64,000 nucleotides of DNA from Wuchereria bancrofti (lineage: Eukaryota; Nematoda; Chromadorea; Rhabditida; Onchocercidae). The position numbers were made by a program, and so were the translations under genes. The notes below the pieces were generated by a model. That model did no database searches and had not been told where the DNA came from. It was given only the letters and a program-made list of their open reading frames with translations. Location: assembly GCA_005281725.1 (NCBI GenBank), contig SSBO01000014.1, forward strand, positions 1,525,292 to 1,589,291, read 5' to 3'. Positions 37,001 to 50,433 of this stretch are shown here, one piece after another. The first letter of the stretch is position 1; the number at the start of each line of letters is the position of its first letter.

Positions 37001-40000
37001 ATGAATATATCAAAAAATAATTATTTGTTTTATCAATAGTAAATATTATCGCATAATTGATTTTATTATGATTAATAAATATTGCTCGATAATTGATTAT
37101 ATAATATATTCTCTGATCAGAGAATTTTTGATAATTTTAATGTTTAAACTTTGCAAATGATAATCAGTAACGAATGTTATTATTTAATAATTAATTATTT
37201 TACCAAGCAAATAATATCATTTGATCATTTAACAATTTTGAAAATATTAGGAGAGCCACCGGTATTCATAATATTTTCAGGATTAGTATTTAAATGATTT
37301 TTAAAATATTACAGATTGATACTTTAGATTATATAATTTCGGTATAAATATGAATGCTAAATTTGCAGGAATACGGTAAAGCTTCAGTCAAACTACATTT
37401 AACCGATTAACCGGATTCTCTATTTTTAGGATCAACAGGATTTCCTGATTTCACAAATGATTAGCAACGATTCGTTAAAACAATGGGAGCGTCAACGGCG
37501 AAATATTGCAGAAAAAACAATTTTCATTGCTACGAAAATTCTTTCATCAGTTATTGCATCAACGTAAATTAAATTTTTTCTCTTTTTTTTTGATGAATGT
37601 CAACAAATTTAGGATGAAATTTGAAAATTCAATTTGATTTTTAGTTAAACTAAATATAATTTTATCATTGTATTAATATTTTACTTGAAAAGATACTGGC
37701 AGCAAAAATAAAGAATAGTATCAATTTAATTTTCCAAAAAGAGATAATATATCACTAAATAATCATACAGTACGTAAGCATACGATATCTCATTAAATAA
37801 GTAAAATATTATTTTAAATTTCAGTGATTTAGGTGGAATTTTTTTTTTTTTTGAAAACTAAATTCAATCAAAATTTAATATTAGACTTTTAATCGTATTC
37901 ATTAATGACAAAGTTTTGGAAATAAAAAGCTAAAATTTTCACTTAAAATTATTTTTTTTTCCACTAACTTTTTGACATATTTAAAGTAATGTTTATCAGT
38001 CCTCTTTTTTTGCTAAAAATTTAAAATTTTGTTAAAATCAGAGTATCCGATGGTTACAAATGGTGTGTGGAAGCAATTCGACAATCGGTGTATGCACCAT
38101 TAGCAATGGAAATTGAAATGAGCAAAGTGGTTGTATTACTTAAACAAGGTGATATAAAAAATGCAACAGAAGTATGCTAATTCTATTTTTACATTTAAAT
38201 TAATGCATAATTAATTAATTAATTATAAGTGCAGTGCTAAACATTGAATAAATAAAATGATTTGACCATTGGTCATTTCTGATAATAAATTAACGCAAAA
38301 ATTGATTACTTCATTTTGATCAAAATGAAAAGTGTAATTTAAACGAATTAATTTTGCCTTCCTTGTATATGTTTTAGAATTTAATTGTTTAAAAAAAAAA
38401 TTTTAGGTTCTAATGTCATTTAACAATAAAGAAGATAAGGTAGCAGGAGCAGCAGCGAATAATCTTGCTGTGATCAATCTTTTAGTTAGTTCAAATTTTA
38501 TCATTTCATTTAAACATACATTGATTTAAGCTTGAATTCCATTTTAAATTACTGTGTGTTAATTTTAAAGTAAGTATTAACTGCAAAAAGAATTGATAGT
38601 TGTCTTTATAAACACTAAAAATATGAGCTATGTATATTTTACTTAAAGAATTAATTTGAATTATTAATTGTTAATTTATCTACAATTATTATTATTTTTA
38701 TTCAATTACTCTTTATTAGTATTTCTTTTGATTGTATCACATATTAATTAATTGTAAATTAAAAATTTAATTTTCAAAAATTATCCATTAGATCATACAT
38801 TTTTTATTTTCAGCAAGGAGCACCAAAATTAGAAGAAGCAGTACAATACTCTGAACAAGCACTTTCTATTGATCGTTACAATGCTAATGCATTGGTAAAT
38901 CGCGGGAATATTTTCTTCATTCTGGGAGATCTAGATAAAGCTGCACAATACTATAAGGAAGCATTAAGTAATGAAGTAAGTATGACAAATAAATTACTTA
39001 AGTTAATTTAATGATGCATTAATGATATTGATTGTATCAACTAGCAGATATTCTGGAATATTTGGGAAATGATTTGATCTAACTTTAATATTATCATTGG
39101 ATAATATATTTTAGTTTAGCCAAACAATTAATTAAAAGATTTATTGCCTAAATTTATTAAATTTTCTAGTTACTTCTGATTTTTAAAAATTTTTGTTAAA
39201 GTGAAATGCTTGTTTAGATGGAAAAAAGAAGAGAATTAAATTTTGTATTGGTAGAAAAGAGATAAAATGTAATTATGAAATATTTAAATATCACAATAAT
39301 AATTTACAAATAATCATTATAACTTATACTTCTTGTTTTTAATTTAAAATTATTGTGGACATTTAAAATAATTATGTGAATTAAAGTAATTGTGTGAATT
39401 TAAAATAATGATATGAAATTAAAATAATCATATGAATAATTATATGAATTTAATTATATGAGTTAGCTACAATTTAGTGATAATAAAATGATCGTTTTTA
39501 AATTTTAAAATAAACATTAAAGGCATCATGCTTGCAAGCACTTTATAATCTTGGCTATGTTCATCGTTTGCAAGGAAATTTAGAATTAGCATTGGAATGT
39601 TTTTACAAATTGCATAATATTTTATTAAATAATGTTCAAGTGCTATGTCAACTTGCTTCAATGTAAGTTATTTTTTAAATAATAATTTTTTCATCGTTTC
39701 TTTTTTTTACGAAGTAATTATTTGATTAAATTTTGATTTGAAAATTACGAAATTATTTCAAAGAAAAATTGTAAAAAATTCATATCTAAAATTTATTTAA
39801 ATAGTTTCTTTTCTTTTGATCTTACATAAATTAAATAAATTATATTTAAGAGAGTTAAGTAAATTACATATGAACATTTTATGGCTATTAATTTTGAAAA
39901 AGTTACAGATATGAATTGTTAAAAAATACAGCACAAGCAATCGAATTATACAGTCAAGCAAATAGCTTAGCTCCTACAGACCCAGCGATATTATCAAAAT

Positions 40001-42969
40001 TGGCTAGTATTTATGATGCCGAAGGTGATAAAAGCCAAGCTTTTCAGTGTCATTATGATGTATGTTTTTTGGATTTTTAAAATATTTATCAAATTATTTT
40101 TGAATAAATTACTGTAAATCACCGATGAAATTTTCAAAAAGTTATATTTATCAAAAAAAAATGATGAAATTTGAACAAAAATTAATCATAAAACATATAA
40201 ATCGTACAATTTTAATATATAACTGAAAAATTGGACAAATTTAATTTATCATTAGGCTTAAATGATTGATTCAGTAAAGGCCTCTTTTCGAATGATACTT
40301 TCAGTATTATTTGTGTATAAATCAGTAAAATGTTATGATAAATGATAAGTTAATGATAAATGATAAGAACCCCTTTGATAAGCATCAACAATGAGCCATA
40401 TTTCCAGAACTGTGTCTTTTTCTTCATCTAAATTTAATTTAAATGTTAAACTTTCCTACCATTAATAATTTTTTATTAACATAGCATAAATAATTTTGTA
40501 ATCTTACAGCGATATTATTAATTATTGACCATTATTTAATTATTAATAGATAGAACGAAAAAAAAAAATTAATTGCACTTGTTAGTTAATTAAATGGAGT
40601 TAATTGCACTGCTAATTTGTCACCAATCAAAAATAATTTTTTTTTTCTGTTTAAAATTTCAATTAGAAATATTACACATTTAATTTGTGTATTTTGATTT
40701 TGATAAATAAAACAAAATAAAATGAAAAAAGTTGTAATAATTTTAGAGTTATCGATATTTTCCATCAAATATTTCTACAATTGAATGGCTTGGAGCATAT
40801 TATATCGATGCGCAATATCCGGAAAAAGCGGCAATTTATTTTGAAAAAGCTTCTATAATGGAGTAAATAATTATTTGATCTTTGCATATCTCAATGTTTC
40901 CGTAAATTAGTTTAATTATTTGAATATTGATAGTTCCAATTTTAAGCATCAAATTATCGAATTGTGTAACTCTCTTTTGAAATTTTTAATTTCAAATATT
41001 GAATTATCGAATTTGAATCTTATGATTTTCTATTTGTTAGTTTCATTCATACTGATATTTCATATAAAAGAAGGAAATTCAGGCCAAATGAGATTAAATG
41101 GCAATTGATGATGGCATCCTGTTTACGACGTTCCGGAAATTATCAAAAAGCATTTGAGCTTTATCAACAAATACATAGAAGATTTCCGGAAAATATCGAA
41201 TGTGTGCTTAATTCTAATTACCTTTCTTATCTGTTGTTTATATTATTATTGTAAAATTTAAAATCTATTTTATGCAACCGGGAAAATGAACTTTATAATT
41301 TTGATTTCAGGTTTAAAATTTCTGGTAAGAATATGCACCGATCTTGGAATGCCTGAAACTAAGGAATACATGGAAAAGGTAAAATATCATGTATATCTGT
41401 TTGGTCAGTATGAAATTTTCCAAAATTAAAAATACTATTTCTTTTTAGCTTCATTTTCATTCAATTTTATTCTTCTATTTTGAAAAATTTAAATATCTCA
41501 AATTTAAGCATAACATTTGCATTAAATTATGATACATTTACTTGTATTTATTCAAATATTTTTCTTATTTAGCATAGATACAAATAATAGTATTATTAAT
41601 ATTAATTTATATCAATTAATGCATTTAATTAATCTTAATTTGTTTATCATTAATCACTTTTTTGATAACGTTAAGATAATTAATCATCTTATTAAGACAC
41701 TATCAATTATTGATCATTACTTAATTATTAATTATCTAAATAACAATTTTTCATTTTATTGTGCTATTTCTATTTCTCCTATTATTTTTAATTTTTTTTT
41801 TTTAAAGTTAACAAGGACAGAAAAAGTACGTCAATTAAGAATGCAACGTGAAGTAGATTCTAGTCAAGGAAGGCATCATACACCGTTAATTCAATCAACA
41901 GATAATTTCACGCAAGGTATTTCACGTTGGTAATTATAATTATATCTCTTTTTACATTACATCTAATTATATTTCTTTTTATTATATCTTCTAGTCATAA
42001 CTACATATTTTTTTAATTGTATTTATTATTATTATTATTTTATTTATTTATTTTTCTTATTTCTTTATTTTTGAAAAATTGCATAAGTAAAAGAATAAAT
42101 ATAATAGTAATATGTGAGATTTTTTTAATTTAAAAAAGGAAAAAAAGACGAGTAAAAGTAGTAATAGTAGCAAATATCTCTAAAATAATACATTTATGAT
42201 TTAATACAATATAATATGTCAAGTATAGCTAAAATACTAAACTGATACTATCATTTAAATTATTATTTAAAATTTAAAATTAATATTTTACTTAAACTTT
42301 TTTAATTTCACCTGTGCACTCGCGAGATGTTAGTGTACTGGTTTCGAATTATGATAGTAAATGAATGCTTCAAAGTTCGAATCCTTACATGAATTCTTCA
42401 TTTCAAAATGTGCAATGATGTTTTCAATAATAAATTGACTTTCGTTCTACTGAACTGATATGAGGGAATTTATCAAATAATATTCTGAGCACTTTCGTTC
42501 AGATGCATAATGTATTATACGTATGCTACTATGATTTAAGGTGAAACATCGATCCTCATCGTTAAGTGTACTTTGACCTCCGACCTTTACATTAAGAAAT
42601 AAGTAGTTACTTTCAAGTCATCTCACATATGCACTGATCTTAACGCGAATTTTTACATTAGGTGGACGACCTAATTCACGCTCACAACTGAAAACGCCAA
42701 ATATTCGTCTAATGTCTGATGACGATGAACAATATCACATGTCACGTCGAGAAATGAGTATGTCATCTATTATTTTGGATAGTTTTTATAAATTATTTAT
42801 TTACCTAAAGAATCGAAATTTTAACATTTCAGGTCCAGCAGATTATACTTACAGTGATCCTCTTGGACCAGCACCACCTCGGCCACGAACAGGTATACGA
42901 CGTCCAGAAACTGGAAATATGGAATCTTTTGACGATGAACAGTTCGACGAATCATTACTACCTGAGTAA
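34055..42969 (+). CDS. osm-5: Intraflagellar transport protein 88 (TPR protein)
   Basis: IFT88 is a core IFT-B subunit needed to build cilia. Nineteen exons give 819 residues, against about 825-833 in vertebrates: 34055-34108, 34252-34314, 34630-34840, 35023-35168, 35410-35538, 35758-35951, 36333-36555, 37430-37563, 38042-38171, 38407-38484, 38814-38975, 39523-39662, 39909-40059, 40747-40862, 41083-41201, 41311-41378, 41808-41916, 42662-42757, 42833-42969. The match is colinear end to end. It runs from FNDYDHAYD and GRRP at the N-terminus, through PMTAVRGAGY and LNLDLTFTVLFNLA, then the TPR array (about residues 200-690, with AEALNTYQ-like, DRYNANAL and RRSGNYQKAF blades), to YSDPLGP and the LLPE end. 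AATAAA at 43028-43033 is a likely poly(A) signal. The symbol follows the C. elegans orthologue. Confidence 0.96.
36599..36965. repeat. AATAAATTTGT-type minisatellite in IFT88 intron 7
   Basis: The core AATAATAAATTTGT recurs about ten times with variable AT-rich spacers. Within it, 36841-36863 repeats the first bases of exon 7. Confidence 0.75.
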
Positions 42970-44048
42970 ATGAAGATCAATCATACCATCATCCATCCAC
43001 TCTATCAATTTTAGATGAAATATAAAAAATAAACATTAACTGGAAACAATGCCGTTTCTAAGTTCAACTTTTGGCTTTTTTTTTTTGCTTATGGCTTTAT
43101 TTATAGAATTTTCAATTCTTTATATTAATTAAAGATAAAATTTAATAAAAATGATTTTAGATATGTCTCTGGAAGAATACTGCAAATATCAATACAATTT
43201 TATTATAATGATTATAGATAAAAGAGAAATTCCAACAGACGTAATACAAAACACTTCATTTCATATATTTACATCAGACAGAAAAAATTGTGGGAAAAAA
43301 TTGAACACAGATTGCAAGCATAAGTAAAAATAAATTTAAGAATTGATGGAAAAAATGGAGCTTACAGTGGCAATATTATATACTTAATACTCAGCCATTT
43401 ATACTTATTTGACCCAATTTTATACATTCTTTAAATGTTGGACAATCTTGAGATCAACAATTTAAACTATTCGAGTATTTTTTGAAGCTTTAATTGCAAA
43501 GTAACTAGCAGCACCAATTTTACAAAGCGGAAGAATGGTGACGAATATCCAACTGTTTACTTTAATCCATTGGTTAAAACTTACCGCTAATTCACTACGT
43601 GTCTTTAAATATGAATTTAATTTTCTTTTCTCCTTTGTAACTACTTTTCCCGGGGGAAACTAGTTCCACATCCAAACTCACATCTGGTTTGCTTTTATAA
43701 AAGTACCATTGAACTGATACTATCACTAACGAATCATGAAAAACTACAAATCAGTAATAAACACTTCAGAAATCAAATTTGAAAATAAAAACTCCGAAAA
43801 TTTATAAGCCCAAATTTTGCTAAATACCATCGCAAAGGCTAATATTATATAATGAGTCACAACTAGTAAGCATTTCTTATCAGCCATTCTTTCTATTTCT
43901 TATCACTTCCCTCTCCTGAACAGTTCGAAGGTTCATTTAAAATATCATTTAAACTCTGATTTCACATGCTTCGTAAAAAGAGGACTATATTTCAAATAAT
44001 AAATTCCAAAACTTGGCACCATGATGAGAGTTTATTATTGATTTGTCA
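42970..44048. other. Intergenic region between convergent IFT88 and prefoldin genes
   Basis: It holds 3' regions only: AATAAA at 43028-43033 for IFT88, and TTTATT at 44031-44036 (AATAAA on the minus strand), which would give the prefoldin gene a very short 3' UTR. I see no other coding sequence. Confidence 0.6.
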
Positions 44049-45255
44049 TCATTTTTTCATGTTACGTTCAGATTCTTCCCTCAATTCTTTCTCAGTGACA
44101 TAGCGAATTTTATGTTTTTCCGTATATTCTTGCAATTCTTTACCTTTTTCTATCAAATTATCCTTCATTGAATTCACTAATGTATCCAGCTGAAAAAGAC
44201 AAAAGAATTAGCGCATTTGCTTAGCCATTTTTTTTTAATGAAATAATGATAAATTATTTTATGCAAGAGAAATTTTTAGCATTTTAGAGAAAATCTACCT
44301 GCTAATGACCATTTCTGATTTTCTTAGCTGATCATAATGATAACTAATCACCAAACCTTATTCTTTCTTTCTTTCAACTTGATCGACAATATTTATTGAA
44401 AGAAAATCATACTAATATGAATCATAACTGCTATCACCACGAAATCTAACAATTACTTATGGTAATAGAATAATTTATGTAACAAAACAAATATTCACTA
44501 TTCAGATGAATGCATGTTAGTAAAAAGGACTTACATTTTGTAATGTAGATTCCAATATGGGCAATACAGTTTTAATTTCATGCTGCACTAATGTTGTGCC
44601 CACCATTCGAAAGCACTTTCTATCACCTTCCATCTTCTTTAACACTTGAATCACACGCCTATAACGTTTTTTTTTAATGTTTTGTTAATCATTATTATTC
44701 TGATAATCATTATTATCAGAATTTTAAGACTTCAAAAGCCAAAACAAAATAAAACAAAAAGGTTATCGGCAAAGAAAAATTGTTGAAGAAATTCTAAATC
44801 AGAGAAGAAATTTTTAAGTTAAAGCAAGTAAAGACACTCATTTTTATAACACATAGTGCTAGTAGGCTTGCCAAACCCAAGACAGAGGATATAGAATAAA
44901 CAAATGTTGTCACAAATGCTATGGTCTTTTTTTTTTTATTCTCTGAGATTAGGGAAATGGTGAACAATAAGATGAGGAAATAAATTTAAAAAGAGTAAAT
45001 AAAAGTAATGGAAATTAAGGTGTGCTCCAAGATCCAAACTAACTTAGCCTTAAAAAAGTAAACATACTCATGTTCACGTTTATCGTCTTCTACTCGTGCT
45101 AATTCCACGACGATATTTCTTTGCTGTTCACGGAGTTGCTGTAAACCAGCTATTATCGCGTTCTTGTCATCTTTTTCTTCCGTACACTTATCTTTGTCCT
45201 TCACTGGTAGACTTTTCTCATTACCATTAGATTCTCCTGATACTTCGTACGACAT
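44049..45255 (-). CDS. pfd-2: Prefoldin subunit 2 (beta-type)
   Basis: Prefoldin is a hexameric cytosolic chaperone that captures nascent actin and tubulin and hands them to the TRiC/CCT chaperonin. Three exons: 45068-45255, 44535-44658, 44049-44189. They give 150 residues, against 154 in human PFDN2. The protein has a charged, non-conserved N-terminus of about 32 residues, then helix 1 (AGLQQLREQQRNIVVELARVE), the beta-hairpin core with DRKCFRMVGTTLV (human has TRKCYRMVGGVLV), and helix 2 ending KGKELQEYTEKHKIR. The two helices make the coiled-coil tentacle of a beta-type subunit. An AG acceptor lies six bases before the ATG (ATTTCAG, then CAAATT), a likely spliced-leader site. The gene is complete and lies 1.6 kb downstream of ERLEC1 on the same strand, too far for typical operon spacing. 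Confidence 0.95.
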
Positions 45256-46895
45256 AATTTGCTGAAATTTTCGGAAAATTTAACCAATCTCTTTGGAAAT
45301 GTTTCAATTTAAGAACCACCTATCTTCGAAACTTGAAACAAGCGGAAAATTGAAATCCCGAAAATAATGAAGAATGCGGTACTCTTTAAAAATAGGTTGC
45401 AACCTAAGATCATAAATCACTATTTCGTTTCCATATGGATCAAATTTATCTGCAGCATGTAGTAAAAACGAAATAAAATTAATGCAATTGGCTCGTAAAA
45501 TAATTCAAAACTGAATTAGTGAAATATCACGTGGCAAAGACCAGCAAGAACAAAGTTGTCAAACAGTTGCTGCATAAAAATCTAAAAAAATTATGATCAA
45601 CCGTTTTTTATAGCCATCCTCTCTTCAATTATCTAAAGATTTTATGTAATAAATTTCCAATGGGATAATTCAAAACACTAATTGAAACAATTATAATGAA
45701 TATTTTGACATTTCCTCCTCATTTTCAAAATGAAATACCTCACTAAATGAAATGCAAACAGTTGAATTAAAAAAAACTCTACATTTTAAATAGCTTACAT
45801 ATTTTTTCGAAGCAAAAAACAAACATATAAACGAGGAAATTAGTGATGAAACTTCTAAAATAAATAAGTCTAAATTACGCACTAATCTTTAGTTTACGAT
45901 TCCTGGCCGTTAATACCAAATTTAAACATAAAATATTATTCCAGAAAATCACAGGCACAACTTATTCTTATGAACACAAATAAAATAAAAGACCTTTTTG
46001 AGAAAGAGAAAGAATGCAAGAAACTATGAGGAAAATAATTATATGTACAAAGTTACAAAGAAGGAATTATATGTACAAACTTTATAAACGAAGGCACTGG
46101 TCTGAATCACATTAATTTACAAACATTTGAAGAGAAATTATTACAGCTTGTGAAAAAGCTGTACCATTCTAAAGTTGTTAAAAACAAAAAAAACCACCAC
46201 CCAAACATACAACAACAAAAACTGACTGCTTGAACAAAAGTATCCAAAAAAAAAAAATTACGCAATTGGAAACAGTAAGTTTTCCAAACCGTCGTAAAAT
46301 CTGAAATTCACTGCTATTCAGGAAAGCTAGTGATACCATTCAAACAGCAAATATCACTTACATAGATCACAGTAAATAATGGAATGAACAGTGGTCGCGT
46401 GGAATTTAAAGGTAATAGGGAAGTAAATCTGAATTTAGCAAATTTAGCAAAATATAATGTGAAGAACTTTCAGCCTTAACCGGCAACCATTAAATTCTCT
46501 GAATAACTGAGAAAAATTACTCAAAAATAAATTTTTGTTGCAATATTCTCAAATGTTGCTTTTATATAACAAAAATAACTAGGAACGATGGACAGACAGT
46601 TCGGTATCGACAAACACGCGATCATGTCTCTATAACATTAAAAAATATTACATTGAAAGACCGTATAATCTAGATGATAAACCCAAAGATTGCTTTCACA
46701 TACACAACGAAAACCACCATTATCTGAGTAAATTTTGGACTTTTAAATCATTTAAATCATAAAATGCTCTAAAAATGATAATGAAATGACGAGGTAAAAC
46801 TTACTTTCGTCAAAAAGATTTCCACTTAGAAGATCGACCTACCCTAATCCCTTAACTCTCTCTTTTGACCATGCCACAGCTGATCACAGTTTGCT
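45256..46895. other. Intergenic region between prefoldin 2 and ERLEC1
   Basis: A TTTCAG acceptor consensus at 45262-45267 (minus strand) precedes the prefoldin ATG. The rest is AT-rich, with no exon-like sequence; it contains the prefoldin promoter and the ERLEC1 3' UTR. Confidence 0.55.
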
Positions 46896-49800
46896 TTACC
46901 CTTCTGGCAGTTGGATCAATCCATACTGATCAGCAGTTTGCAACAATTCACAAAAACGAGATGACTCCACTCCCAAAATATACTGACATGTATGAGGCTC
47001 TAACAAGTAAAGCGTAACAGCCGTTTGACTTCCTTTTGATATTCGACAGCGAATACGTACTTCAACACTTCTGAAATCGTACTAGCTCCACTTTTTTTTC
47101 TTTTTTTGCTAGATTTAAACTAAAGGCTCGAAAAAATTGTCACAAATATTCAAGTAAGACTCAAAGATTAAAAAAAAAAATAAATAAATAAACCTGTGAA
47201 TATTAGTCTTCTCGCACAATGCACCGCCCGCATACAAGTGTGAGACCTGAGTTATCCGACCGTCAATCTATAAAGAACACAAATGCACTGAAAAAGTGTG
47301 AATCAAAATATTTCACTAGTTAATGCAGCAGAATGATAGATCAAATAAAATGAAGATTTGTCCATGCAGTAAATCATCTTGTCGATAAATCTCGATATTT
47401 CTTTGACAGTCATCTACAAATCTGTGACACTGTTTTCGACTTGATTATAGCCTTGAAGATTATTTTACTTTAAATATAACACTAAGCACGATTGGATCAG
47501 CTGTCATGGCAGGTCATTTTGATAGTTTATTCTAGAAAGACATCAGTGAGACTAAAAAAAAGTAACCTTCAACGGTTTCTTCTGAGGATTATCGTCAATC
47601 CAATGTTTATGTATATCAAGGTTGAAAAGACCTAACAGAATTTCAGTTCGCTCACCTTGAGAATTATCGTGAAACTGTATTACCTGCAATATTTCCATTT
47701 CCATTACTTTATGACTAGTTTTCATTTATTGATTCTATTGACTCAAGATCATTGTTTGCAGTTCAATTAATGAAAATCAATGAAAAATACATCTGTTGTG
47801 GAATTATTAGAACAAAATCCTCAAATCTATATGTAAACTTACACTTTTCCCGAAACAAAATTCATATTTCCACCATCCTATGCCACCACCATACAAACAG
47901 TGCTTTCCATTTAGCAAATATCTGTTTTCCTGAAGCAAACTATCCATATCCACACTGGTCGCTGGTTTTTCCATTGGGATTGTTGAGGATACTGGAAAGA
48001 AAGCAATGAACGTCAAAAGAGATTAATAACAAAAAGCATATTAAGTAATACAAAATTACTATCATACAAAAATCAACAGAAGTTAATAAAGGTTGATGCA
48101 GAAATATGTAAATTTCATATTCTTCTAATGAACTAGTTATTATCACGAGAAGGTAAACCTACTGTATCGTGAGCTGTCAGATTTTGGCGATGCTTGTTTA
48201 GCTATATTAATTGTCGCATCTAACTCATCATCATATTCTCCATTATCTTCGTCTTCTCCATTAATGTTAACATTTGCAGAAGGTCTTTCAAGCTGAAGAG
48301 TTGACTTATATTCCTGAAAGAGACAAATAAATGATTCAGTTAAAGAATGAAGAGCTGATAATATCGTCAAACTTGATAAAAAGGATAGTATCTAATCACA
48401 GAAAACACCTAAATGGACGATAAAAATCAAACAAGCAAGAGCATTTAAATCACAAACCCGATATTTATTTCCAAATCTAAGAAATATTCATTTTAAACCT
48501 ACTCTTTCCAATGTTGTCTCACTCTCTTTTTCTAACTGCAAAAGTTGCTTTGGCTTCGGAAATTCTTTATGCGCATCCTTCGAATAGCAAACAATTTCAT
48601 GATCAACAGTAGGCAGTGGACGAAAAGATGGATGAGAGCATAAATGTTTGGTGAATACAACCATTTCATAAGTACAAGAAGCTGTTTCAGCAAAAGAATA
48701 TATTTGATCCTTGCCATCCTGAAAATATTTGGAAATTAAAGCAACCTACAGTTTCATCAAATAGATATTGTCTGGATCATTCGGTAATTTTCCTTTGGAG
48801 TTGCAAGAATCTAAAAGTGATCTGGGTAAGTTTAGAAATGGTAAAAAATAGCACTTTCAATATGTTACGTGAATGGTAAAAATGGTAAAAAAAATAGAAT
48901 GTTTTATACGGTTGTTTTTATTTAGATATTTGAAGTTTCAATATAATGGATATACAGACCGGTTCGCAGGCATATATAACAGTCGTACTCCTTGGTTTTC
49001 CGGTTAAATCGCAAACGGTTCCCTGTCTGTAAGTAACTGGATAATACGGCTGCACTTTGCTATCAATTTTGCGTTTTGGTGGATTCATTTGATCGAAATT
49101 CTTATCATCCTGAAAAACTGTCAGTCAAAAGCACAATTAAGTATTCTTTTCGCAGACATTAGTAAAACAATCCTAAAACAATGCAATGAGTAGGAATGAA
49201 TCGATTTCAAGGACGACTGAAATAAGAAATCAGTTAGTGCATCTGCTAAACCTATATTGTTCTTCATTTAGTGATAACAGACCAGTCTAATCACAATCAC
49301 TGAATTTACGCTCAAAATAGAAGGAAAAGCAAACTGCAAAAAAAAAGGGCTTGAAAATGGTACCAATCTGGATTGTTCACGACCATAATTTCCTAAATAA
49401 TATTCACTTCTGATATTTCTTTGTTCTCTATTATCATGATATTGCATAATATAGCGTCCATGACATAATTCATATGTCCAATATACATCTAACCAATATG
49501 AGCATACTCGATTATCGTACAACGATTGGATAAGTTCAGCTGGTGATGGTCCCACATATGAATGCACTGATTGTTTACTCTGAAAACAAAAAAAAACTGT
49601 ATAAAAATTACTACTATGTTTGTTGCGTAAATGAAATTTCTTACGCCTAAGTAAACAATCTTTGAAAGTGCTAAAATAACAAAAATATTCCACATGGTGC
49701 AACTCCATAAAAAATTTTTGTAATGCTTTAGGTGATACAAACCATAGGACATAAAAAAAAACAGAAACCTCAGTTGGAATGATTGGTAGCGTACAGAGAT

Positions 49801-50433
49801 ACTTTTCATCATTACCACTCGTTACGTGGAGATATGGTTGATTCGTTAACCAATCATCTTTAACGTCAACAAGATATTTTGGTGTTGCCGATTTGCCTTT
49901 CCAGTCTATCCTAAATATTTCCATGCAATATTTACGACAAAAAATACCGAGTAAATCAATCTGCGATAACATTTTTATTACATCTTTACTTGAATCATTG
50001 CACTAAAATAAGTACAGTATCTCACAGGTGTATTTCGATGTTGCATATCTTATGGATGAACTTGGATAACATCCATTTTACTGAAATATTTCGATGTTGC
50101 GTTTTCAACTTACAATGGTCATTGCTGGATTCAGAACTTATTTATCTGTTGCATTATGCTAAATATCTATATCATATGCATCAAAAGCCGCATCATTAGA
50201 TTATTTCCTATGTACGAATTTGTGTTGATCTTCGAAACTTGATTCGAAATGAGTTAATTAGCTTTTATTCTTTAGAATTTTATTTGGGAATTAATTTTAT
50301 TATCCAGAAGACAATTTTTCGAAGCTTCAAACCTAAATAAAACAGATTCATCGACTGTTTTATAAGTTAAACATAGTTGGATACCCTGTTGAAGTAGCAA
50401 AAATAGATATTTAGTCACTTCCATGGATGACAT
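46896..50433 (-). CDS. ERLEC1: Endoplasmic reticulum lectin 1 (ERLEC1/XTP3-B, OS-9 family)
   Basis: ERLEC1 is an ER-luminal lectin that recognises trimmed N-glycans on misfolded proteins and links them to the HRD1/SEL1L degradation complex. Ten exons: 50333-50433, 49769-49910, 49364-49579, 48960-49109, 48503-48718, 48163-48313, 47843-47991, 47567-47683, 47194-47267, 46896-47070. They give 496 residues (human 483). Exon 1 encodes a signal peptide (KYLFLLLQQGIQLCLT) and joins in phase to FRIDWKGKS. MRH domain 1 (about 105-260) has CSYWLDVYWTYELCHG, MQYHDN, GKPRSTTVIYACE and CTYEM. MRH domain 2 (about 350-480) has GGIGWWKYEFCFGKS, QFHDN, RSVEVRIRC and LEPHTCQY. The four glycan-contact residues of MRH domains (Gln, Arg, Glu, Tyr) can be placed in both. 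An acidic linker (about 290-310) separates them. Confidence 0.95.

Noticed and set aside
49268..49972. A single 234-codon minus-strand frame read as one protein
   Set aside because: It runs through two introns of ERLEC1. The conserved parts are separate exons (49769-49910 and 49364-49579), and the true start is the signal-peptide exon at 50333-50433.
44049..50433. Operon of ERLEC1 and prefoldin 2
   Set aside because: They are on the same strand but 1.6 kb apart, whereas nematode operon genes are usually a few hundred bases apart or less.
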